A stretch of DNA of 64,000 nucleotides, from positions 248,001 through 312,000 of the forward strand of contig NZ_CP137892.1 of assembly GCF_033547155.1 (NCBI RefSeq), in the 5' to 3' direction. Each line of letters opens with the position of its first letter. The stretch's first letter is position 1. Positions 58,172-64,000 of this stretch are shown piece after piece. Origin of the DNA: Pseudomonas benzenivorans (GTDB lineage Bacteria > Pseudomonadota > Gammaproteobacteria > Pseudomonadales > Pseudomonadaceae). Below the pieces are notes generated by a model. It had not been told where the DNA came from. It saw only the letters and a list, made by a program, of their open reading frames with translations, and made no database searches. The translations under genes and the position numbers were made by a program.

Positions 58172-59310
58172 CAGCCCATCTCCATCAGGAACAGCGCGGC
58201 CAGGGCATCCAGCAGGATCACCACGAAGATCGACTGGACCACGCTGGAGGTGGTGCGCTCGCCCACCGACTGGGTGCTGCCGGTGACCTTGAAGCCCTCC
58301 AGGCAGCCGATCACCGCGATCAGGAAGGCGAACAGCGGCGCCTTGGCCATGCCCACCAGGAAGTGCCGCAGGGCGATGTTCTCCTGCAGGATAGACAGGT
58401 ACATGGTCGGGCCGATGTCCAGGGCCAGGGCGCAGACCACGGCACCGCCGAGGATGCCGCTGAGCATGGCGACGAAGGTCAGGATCGGCAGGGCGATCAG
58501 CAGGGCGAACACCCGCGGCAGCACCAGCAGCTCCAGGGGGCTGAGGCCCAGGGTGCGGATCGCGTCGATCTCCTCGTTGGCCTGCATGGCGCCGATTTGC
58601 GCGGTGAAGGCGCTGGCCGTGCGCCCGGCCATGAGGATGGCGGTGAGCAGCACGCCGAACTCGCGCAGGAAGGAGAAGGCCACCAGGTTGACCGTGTACA
58701 GGCTGGCGCCGTAGCCGGCCAGCACCGTGGCGCCGAGGAAGGCCACCACCGCGCCGACCAGGAAGGTCAGCAGGGCGACGATGGGCAGGGCATTGAGCCC
58801 GCTCTGCTCCAGGTGCGCGGCCAGGGCGGTGAGGCGCCAGCGCCGTGGGTGCGGCAGCAGGGCGACGATGCTGGCCAGGGTCAGGCCGATGAAGCCGAGC
58901 AGGGCCACGGCCAGCTGCCACAGCCCCTCGACCGCCTCGCCGATATGCCCGAGCAGCTCCCTGAGGGTCGAGGGGCGACGCGTCGTGCGGGGTTGGGAGA
59001 CCCCGGCCATGGCCCGGCCCACCGCCTGCAGCAGGGCGCGACGCTCGGCCGCCAGGCCCGGTGCCGTGGTGGCCAGCTCGTCCAGGCGCCGGCTGCCGAG
59101 CAGCTCCACCAGCAACGCCGCGCCCGCGGTGTCCAGGGCGCCCAGGGCCTCCAGTCGCACCACCGCCGGCGCGCCCACGCGCTCGCGCAGCGCCCGCACC
59201 TGGGGTTCCAGCACCGCGTAATGGGCCAGGGTCCAGTCGCCGCCGATCTGCAGGCCCGGCGCATCCGTGCCCTGGGCTTGCAGCTGGGTGATGTAAGGGG
59301 CGGTGCTCAT
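58168..59310 (-). CDS. MlaE-type permease fused to an N-terminal STAS domain
   Basis: A 380-aa protein. Residues 1-105 form a STAS domain (WTLAHYAVLEPQVRALRERV; LEALGALDTAGAALLVELLG), and residues 120-380 an MlaE/YrbE permease (REFGVLLTAILMAGRTASAF; EEIDAIRTLGLSPLELLVLP). In the E. coli Mla system STAS protein MlaB is separate; here it is fused. First gene of the operon permease-ATPase-MCE-lipoprotein. Confidence 0.91.
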   Translation of the reverse strand: MSTAPYITQLQAQGTDAPGLQIGGDWTLAHYAVLEPQVRALRERVGAPAVVRLEALGALDTAGAALLVELLGSRRLDELATTAPGLAAERRALLQAVGRAMAGVSQPRTTRRPSTLRELLGHIGEAVEGLWQLAVALLGFIGLTLASIVALLPHPRRWRLTALAAHLEQSGLNALPIVALLTFLVGAVVAFLGATVLAGYGASLYTVNLVAFSFLREFGVLLTAILMAGRTASAFTAQIGAMQANEEIDAIRTLGLSPLELLVLPRVFALLIALPILTFVAMLSGILGGAVVCALALDIGPTMYLSILQENIALRHFLVGMAKAPLFAFLIAVIGCLEGFKVTGSTQSVGERTTSSVVQSIFVVILLDALAALFLMEMGW

Positions 59311-59491
59311 AGCCTCAAGCTTAGTTGCCGCAGGAGGCCTGGGAAGCCCGGCGGAGCGAGCGGTCGCGCGAGGGATGGCGGTGGCATCGATGCCGTCGAT
59401 AAGTGTCATCGGCACGGGCGCATGGCCCGGCGCCGGCCGGCCGCCTAGAATGGGCGCCCTCTGAACAAGGCAACCCGCAACTGGAGTGACC

Positions 59492-60094
59492 ATGCATATC
59501 GAAGAAGCCATCCGCAGCCGCCGCGCCGTCAAGGTCTATGACGCGGATTTCCGCCTCAGCCGCGAGGAGAAGGACGAGCTGCTGCAACTGGCGTTGCTGG
59601 CGCCGTCTGCCTTCAACCTGCAGCATGTGCGCTTCGTCGAGGTCAGCGACCCGGCACTGCGCGAGCAGATCCGCGAGCAGGCCTGGGGCCAGGCCCAGGT
59701 CACCGACGCGGCCATGCTGGTGGTGGTGTGCGCCCAGCTCGACAGCTGGGAGAAGAACGTCGGCCGTGTCTGGCAGGGCGCGCCGCAGGAGGTGCAGGAC
59801 TACATGGCCGGCGCCGTCGACGCCTACTACCGCGACAAGCCCCAGGTGCAGCGCGACGAAACCATGCGCAGCTGCGGCCTCAAGGCCCAGACCCTGATGC
59901 TCGCCGCCCGCGGCAAGGGCCTGGACTCCTGCCCGATGGACGGCTTCGACTTCGACGCCGTGGCCAGGCTGATCAACCTGCCGGACAACCACCTCATCGG
60001 CCTGATGGTCGCGGTCGGCAAGCGTGCGGCGGAACCCAAGCCGCGGGTCGGCAAGCTGCCGTTCGACGAGCTGGTGATCCGCGACCGCTTCTGA
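59492..60094 (+). CDS. Nitroreductase family flavoprotein
   Basis: A 200-aa FMN enzyme: start EEAIRSRRAVKVYDADFRLS (residues 4-23), LLAPSAFNLQHVRFVEV for FMN binding and a late LPDNHLIGLMVAVGK. Substrates may be nitro compounds, quinones or flavins; physiological role unknown. GGAG five bases before ATG 59492 sets the start. A strong terminator follows. Confidence 0.88.
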   Translation: MHIEEAIRSRRAVKVYDADFRLSREEKDELLQLALLAPSAFNLQHVRFVEVSDPALREQIREQAWGQAQVTDAAMLVVVCAQLDSWEKNVGRVWQGAPQEVQDYMAGAVDAYYRDKPQVQRDETMRSCGLKAQTLMLAARGKGLDSCPMDGFDFDAVARLINLPDNHLIGLMVAVGKRAAEPKPRVGKLPFDELVIRDRF

Positions 60095-60113
60095 ACCAGA
60101 GGGCGTGGACGAG

Positions 60114-60139
60114 AAGGGCGTGCAGAGGCACGCCCTTTT
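60114..60139 (+). terminator. Intrinsic terminator of the nitroreductase gene
   Basis: AAGGGCGTGC (60114-60123) pairs with GCACGCCCTT (60128-60137) over an AGAG loop, followed by further T. Confidence 0.85.
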
Positions 60140-60273
60140 GCCTGATGCGACTCGCCGCGGCGTTCGCGTTGCGCGCTTCCAGGCAGCTGGGCGTCGAGAA
60201 CAGACATTCGCGGCCGGCGGCGCGGCGCTAGCTTAGCCGAGTGCTATTTCAGCCCGACCACCTTGGAGCAGAC

Positions 60274-60615
60274 ATGCAACCTATCACCGTTCTCCGCGAT
60301 ACCACCCCCGTCCCGGTCCTCGACGCCTGCAAGTGGGAGCGCATCGGCGGCGACCCGCACACCGTCAACCTCAACGCCTACACCTCCGAAGACGGCAAGA
60401 AGATCATGGGCACCTGGATCTGCACCCCCGGCAAGTGGCGGGTCGCCTATGACAAGTGGGAGTACTGCCACTTCCAGGAAGGCTATTGCATCATCACCCC
60501 CGACGGCCAGGAGCCGATCCACCTGCGCGCCGGCGACATCTTCGTCGTCGAGCCCGGCATGAAGGGCACCTGGGAAGTGGTCGAGACCGTACGCAAGTAC
60601 TTCGTCTTCGCCTGA
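60274..60615 (+). CDS. Cupin domain protein (DUF861-type)
   Basis: A 113-aa single-domain cupin. The beta-barrel motifs are WRVAYDKWEYCHFQEGYCII (residues 54-73) and LRAGDIFVVEPGMKGTWEVV (residues 83-102), the pattern of DUF861/ureidoglycine-hydrolase-like cupins. The metal-binding histidines of other cupins are largely replaced, so a metal site is uncertain. Function unknown. GGAG at 60265 precedes ATG 60274. Confidence 0.82.
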   Translation: MQPITVLRDTTPVPVLDACKWERIGGDPHTVNLNAYTSEDGKKIMGTWICTPGKWRVAYDKWEYCHFQEGYCIITPDGQEPIHLRAGDIFVVEPGMKGTWEVVETVRKYFVFA

Positions 60616-60860
60616 TCCCGGCTCCGCCGCCCAGGCGGCCGGCTCGCCGAACGCGGGTTGGCCGCCATTGGTGCTGGCGTGTTCGCCGCGCTTCTGGTAA
60701 TCATGAAGGCGTCGGCGTTTGATGGCCGATTGCATCTGGCGAGAGCCTTGCGCTGCATTCCCCGTGCAGCCGGCGCCGTGACAGGAGGGCATGCAATCGA
60801 CTGGAACCCCGATACCCGCAACACCTCGCAAGAACAGCAACGTCAAAACGAGGAAGCCCT

Positions 60861-61271
60861 ATGCACGTACAAGTGAACATCCACCAGATCGAAGGCAACG
60901 CCCGTCTGCAGAACTGGGTCAGTGCGACCTTGACTGAAAGGCTGCAGCGCTACGCCGATCTGCTTACCCGCATAGAAGTGCACATCAGCGACGAGAACGC
61001 CCACAAATCCGGCCCCGACGACAAGCGTTGCCAGATCGAAGCCCGGCCCAAGGGGCAGCAGGCCATCTCCGTGACCCACAAGGCCCAGGACCTGGAACTG
61101 GCGGTGGACGGCGCCACGGAAAAAATGCGCCACGCCCTCGAGCACCTAATGGGCAAGCTCGAGGCCAAGGCCACGGCGAACGGGCGCCTGCAAAGCCCGC
61201 GCGAAACCTCCAGCGATGCCCTCCTGCAGGAAGAATTCCTGGCCAAGCAGGAAGAGCTGGAACGGGCATAG
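60861..61271 (+). CDS. HPF/RaiA-family ribosome hibernation factor-like protein
   Basis: A 136-aa protein beginning MHVQVNIHQIEGNARLQNWV, with DENAHKSGPDDKRCQIEARP and HKAQDLELAVDGATEKMRHA, matching the beta-alpha-beta-beta-beta-alpha fold of HPF/YfiA proteins that block the ribosome decoding site. It lacks the long dimerisation domain. The main hpf gene of Pseudomonas lies beside rpoN, so this is probably a second paralogue. GAGGAAG precedes ATG 60861, and a very strong terminator follows. Confidence 0.82.
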   Translation: MHVQVNIHQIEGNARLQNWVSATLTERLQRYADLLTRIEVHISDENAHKSGPDDKRCQIEARPKGQQAISVTHKAQDLELAVDGATEKMRHALEHLMGKLEAKATANGRLQSPRETSSDALLQEEFLAKQEELERA

Positions 61272-61300
61272 GCCCCGACCCTCCAACCGATTGACCCGAG

Positions 61301-61333
61301 GGGGGACCCACGCAGGCGTGGGTCCCCCTTTTT
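61301..61333 (+). terminator. Very strong intrinsic terminator after the HPF-like gene
   Basis: A 12-bp perfect stem (61301-61312 with 61317-61328), four-base loop and five T. The T6SS-associated block read on the other strand ends just beyond it. Confidence 0.9.
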
Positions 61334-61393
61334 AGTGGCGATGTTTCAACGAGCTGTTGGCCGCGCAGATGGCTGCCTAGTGGCGGCAGACGC

Positions 61394-62017
61394 TCAGGGT
61401 GAGGGCGCCTCCCCATCGGCTGGCAACCTGAGCCAGCCCAGCACGCGTGGCTGGTCGATGAACCAGCGGCCCTGCCGATAGGCAACTGGCAAGGTCTCCC
61501 GGGCGCTGCCGAAGGGGCCCGGATTCTGCTGGGCGATCTCCAGCGAGTCTTCGCTCACGCTGGCGATGATGGCAACGTGGCCGTAGCGGTTGAACAGCCA
61601 AGGGCTGAACACCAGCAGATCGTCCGCCCGGGGTTTGCCGGCACTGCCGTTGCTGAACTGCAGCAGCCCGCGTTTGGCGTTCCAGGCGCCATCGGCCAGC
61701 CTGGGGTCGAAGAAGTCCTTGGCGTGTCCGTAGCTATCGGGCATACGGTGGGCGAAGCGCTCGAAGTAATAGCGTTTGACGAACTCCACGCACTGGAAGC
61801 GCAGCCCCAGGTTGTAGCCGTCCCGGGTCAGGTTGCGCCCCACAGTGGTATTGACCCCGCCATTGAAGTAGATGGCGACGCCGTTGAGCTCATCGAGCCG
61901 TTCGCCCACCTCATAACGCGCATTCGGGTTGATCCGTGTGGCGCCGGCATGCAGCGCCAGTGCAAGCAAGGGTACGAGCAGCGCGCACGCTGCCAGGACA
62001 AGTCGGCGTTTGGACAT
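61394..62017 (-). CDS. Membrane-anchored or exported CHAP-domain (NlpC/P60-like) protein
   Basis: A 207-aa protein with an N-terminal hydrophobic segment (LVLAACALLVPLLALALHAG) and a CHAP-like fold: catalytic cysteine in LGLRFQCVEFVKRYYFERFA (near residue 77), histidine in NRYGHVAIIASVSED (near residue 148). CHAP enzymes cleave peptidoglycan peptides or act as amidases. It is the last gene of the VgrG-linked block, separated by 73 bases from its neighbour, so it may be an effector, an accessory, or a protective enzyme. ATG 62017 gives the proper signal sequence. Confidence 0.75.
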   Translation of the reverse strand: MSKRRLVLAACALLVPLLALALHAGATRINPNARYEVGERLDELNGVAIYFNGGVNTTVGRNLTRDGYNLGLRFQCVEFVKRYYFERFAHRMPDSYGHAKDFFDPRLADGAWNAKRGLLQFSNGSAGKPRADDLLVFSPWLFNRYGHVAIIASVSEDSLEIAQQNPGPFGSARETLPVAYRQGRWFIDQPRVLGWLRLPADGEAPSP

Positions 62018-62090
62018 GGCGAAGGTTCCGCTCTCTGCAGCAGTGGGCGAGCCGTCGGGCCTGGTCGCCGTGCGGCGGCTCAACATGGGG

Positions 62091-62696
62091 CTAGCGCTGT
62101 TTGCGCTCGGCCTCATCGATCTCAGCGAAGACCTTTCGGTATTCGGCCTGTGAGGCATATTCGCCGACCACCTGCTCGGCAAAGCCGCCAGGCAATGCTT
62201 CGCCGCTCTGCGCATCCCGCGCAAAGGTGACCACATAGCGCTGGCCCTGCAGCTCGATGAACAGCTGGTGGTAGTCCGTCGGTTTGTTCGGCTCGGCGAA
62301 TGCGCTGTAGGCATAGCGAACGCGCTTGCTTAGATCAGGGGGATCGAGCAGGAGTGGTTGGATGTCAGTACCTTCTAGAGGGCCGTAATCGAATGCGCCC
62401 GCGGCGACAAAAGGAAGGTCCTCCAATTGATCGCGGGTAAAAGGCAATGGTTTGTTACGCAGCATGGTGACGTTGCTGGCGCCGCCGTCCGCCTCGATAT
62501 GGCGATGCCGATACATCCCGCTGGCGAACCACTGGCTGGCATCGAACATCTCTTCGACCTCGAAACCGCCGTAATACATCATGATCTTCCCGGGCATCGC
62601 GCCCTCCTTGGCATGCAAATAGAGCCCGGTAGCGGCGAGGGCCGTCAGCAGGGCCAGTGTCCATACGAACGACCGGTGCAGTCGCGGGCGCCTCAT
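62091..62696 (-). CDS. Unknown 201-aa protein with N-terminal membrane anchor, T6SS-linked
   Basis: The protein starts with a basic segment and one hydrophobic helix (FVWTLALLTALAATGLYLHA), then a periplasmic-type domain (KIMMYYGGFEVEEMFDASQW; DYHQLFIELQGQRYVVTFAR). I do not recognise a family. Its ATG overlaps the stop of the upstream gene (62693-62696). Position after a candidate effector and its single membrane anchor suggest an immunity role, but this is inference. Confidence 0.7.
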   Translation of the reverse strand: MRRPRLHRSFVWTLALLTALAATGLYLHAKEGAMPGKIMMYYGGFEVEEMFDASQWFASGMYRHRHIEADGGASNVTMLRNKPLPFTRDQLEDLPFVAAGAFDYGPLEGTDIQPLLLDPPDLSKRVRYAYSAFAEPNKPTDYHQLFIELQGQRYVVTFARDAQSGEALPGGFAEQVVGEYASQAEYRKVFAEIDEAERKQR

Positions 62697-63724
62697 AGGG
62701 GCCGGTATTCGCGCAGAGTGGCCGGCACGCCGGTGGGCGAGTCACCGGCGCGGACGCCATGAACCGCGCCTTCTTCATCCAGTGGATGGCCGATTAGCTT
62801 TTCGTTCGCATCGCGGCTGGCGGCGTGCCGCACGATGGTCTCATCCTGTGCGCTGGCGGTCTTTCGAGGCGGCAGTGGGGGCTTCTCGTTCGGTAGCTGG
62901 GCGTTTTTATCCCGCTTTTCCAGCCGCAGAGCGGCCAGGCGTTTACGGTAATTGCTGAGCTGGCGTCTATAGCGCTTCATTGCTTGTGAGTCGGCACTGA
63001 CCCGCGCTCGCGCACCCTCAAGCCCGGCTCGGTCACTGGCATCCCCGTAAGTCTGGTCGTAGTTGCTGCGGCGCGGGTAAGCCCAGACCGTGGCCTGGGT
63101 GGTATTGGCGATAAGCTGCGCCAGGCTCTTGTCGTAGAGGGGATCTTCATCTTCGCCGACGTGCCAGTCAGCCTGGATGCCGAGGCCGGTGCGGCAGGCG
63201 TAGGAATAGATCTTCGCGCTCAGATCGAAGGCCTCTGGCTTGAGCATCAGCGCCTGAGCATCGCGTAGACGGTAGCTGTCTACCTTGTCCAGCTCATAGC
63301 CGAACTCGATGGAACCGACCAAGCCATGGGAAAACAGGTCGAGCTGTTTGATCTCGCGCTTCTTGCGGATGCGCAGGTTGATGAAATCGAGCAGATGGGC
63401 GATGGAGTCCAATTCGCGATATTTCGCGCCATAGCGTGTCTCGACCACGCTCTTGAGGCGATCCAGCAGCCTGCGCTCATAGTCCTCGGTAAAGATCAGA
63501 AAGATGCGCTGACTGGAGTCGTTGGCCGTCGCCGGCGGGTACAGGCCTAGCTGGCGGATGCCCTGGTTGATGAAGCGCATCTTGTTGCCTTTCTGCCCGC
63601 GTAGACGCTCCATAAGCGTCATGTGCGAAGCGCCCACCACGGTGATGAAGTCCTGCTGCAGAGAAACCGCAATCTGCGCAGTGCCGTGCAGGTCACTGGT
63701 TTGTCCCTGATGTAGCTGGGTCAT
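62693..63724 (-). CDS. Unknown 343-aa protein directly behind a VgrG-type gene, candidate T6SS effector
   Basis: No family recognised with certainty. The N-terminal 240 residues look globular (ITVVGASHMTLMERLRGQKG; LDLFSHGLVGSIEFGYEL; KIYSYACRTGLGIQADWHV). The pattern of hydrophobic strand, then SHG and later YACRTG resembles caspase-like or alpha/beta hydrolase arrangements, which is only suggestive. Residues 240-300 are basic and coiled-coil-like. It starts 12 bases after the spike gene, so it is probably its cargo. No signal peptide is seen. Confidence 0.68.
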   Translation of the reverse strand: MTQLHQGQTSDLHGTAQIAVSLQQDFITVVGASHMTLMERLRGQKGNKMRFINQGIRQLGLYPPATANDSSQRIFLIFTEDYERRLLDRLKSVVETRYGAKYRELDSIAHLLDFINLRIRKKREIKQLDLFSHGLVGSIEFGYELDKVDSYRLRDAQALMLKPEAFDLSAKIYSYACRTGLGIQADWHVGEDEDPLYDKSLAQLIANTTQATVWAYPRRSNYDQTYGDASDRAGLEGARARVSADSQAMKRYRRQLSNYRKRLAALRLEKRDKNAQLPNEKPPLPPRKTASAQDETIVRHAASRDANEKLIGHPLDEEGAVHGVRAGDSPTGVPATLREYRPL

Positions 63725-63736
63725 AGCGTCCGATCC

Positions 63737-64000
63737 TTAGAAGCTGATGCCTTGGCTCTTGAGGTAGTTGGCCGCACTCCGGCCCCAACGCACGACTACT
63801 GACTGCGGTTCCTCGGTAAACACCCGCGTGGTATTGCCGTAGCTATTGGTATGCCCGACCACGCGCTGGCCATCGCCGCTTTCCACGCAATACAGCACAC
63901 CTTCGACCGGTTGCCCCGTGTGTCGTCGATGAGTTGGTATTGCTCGCTATGCCTGGGCAGAATCTCCGGCGGAGTGAAAGGGGCTGCCCCGGACTGCGTA
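63737..64000 (-). pseudogene. C-terminal part of a VgrG/PAAR-type spike protein with TTR-like domain, apparent frameshift (partial)
   Basis: The 3' end of a gene that continues past the window. Read on the minus strand, the upstream frame gives PPEILPRHSEQYQLIDDTRG and then loses sense; the downstream frame gives QPVEGVLYCVESGDGQRVVG and GHTNSYGNTTRVFTEEPQSV up to TAA 63737. Together they form the transthyretin-like domain common at T6SS spike C-termini. One base appears to be missing near the four-base homopolymer around 63914-63917 (C on the plus strand), so this is a broken gene or a sequencing error. Confidence 0.6.

Overview
The window looks like a chromosome segment of a high-GC gammaproteobacterium, almost certainly Pseudomonas (sensu lato). 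The gene order ubiH - DUF4442 - ubiI - iron ABC - gcvTHP - L,D-transpeptidase - orphan GspE-type ATPase - CYTH/CHAD - DUF47/pit - argE - argA // gshA - tex - amgRS - rimK/rimB - hslR - PAP2 - hslO - pckA matches, from memory, the P. aeruginosa PA5223-PA5192 neighbourhood. No rRNA, tRNA, CRISPR array or intact insertion sequence was seen.

1-23.1 kb is core chromosome: the end of a ubiquinone hydroxylase gene and a second FAD hydroxylase, a ferric-iron ABC importer lacking its ATPase, the glycine cleavage operon gcvT-gcvH-gcvP, an NfeD/SPFH membrane pair, two divergent L,D-transpeptidases, an orphan secretion-type ATPase, an Lrp-type regulator, a CYTH-CHAD protein, the DUF47-Pit phosphate pair, and argE and argA.

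23.1-43.0 kb is an accessory block lying exactly between argA and gshA. Its left part is a type VI secretion (T6SS) cargo module read leftward: hcp behind a clear sigma-54 promoter with a helically phased array of TTGNGCAA-like boxes upstream, then vgrG, a DUF4123 adaptor, a 1087-aa VasX-like effector and a membrane immunity candidate of DUF6708 type, all four coupled by ATGA overlaps. A small Rmf/CrpP-like gene separates it from the second part. That part is a toxoflavin-type (7-azapteridine) biosynthetic cluster: a small YdcZ-family membrane protein, toxA (N-methyltransferase), toxD (SUMF1-fold), toxB (GTP cyclohydrolase II), toxC (WD40), toxE (RibD-like deaminase), a convergent LysR regulator (toxR-like), and an RND adaptor/pump pair. 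ToxB and ToxE would divert GTP into the early riboflavin pathway, ToxC/ToxD would act in the poorly understood triazine-forming steps, ToxA would methylate, and the pump would export the redox-active toxin.

43.0-61.3 kb returns to core genes: gshA, tex, amgR-amgS, rimB-rimK (ribosomal protein S6 tailing), hslR, a PAP2 phosphatase, hslO, pckA, a GST, a four-gene Mla/Pqi-type lipid transport operon with a STAS-permease fusion, a nitroreductase, a cupin and a hibernation factor. From 61.4 kb to the end is a second T6SS-associated module (minus strand): the C-terminal end of a VgrG/PAAR-type spike protein with an apparent one-base frameshift, an unknown 343-aa candidate effector, a membrane-anchored 201-aa protein and a CHAP-domain hydrolase.
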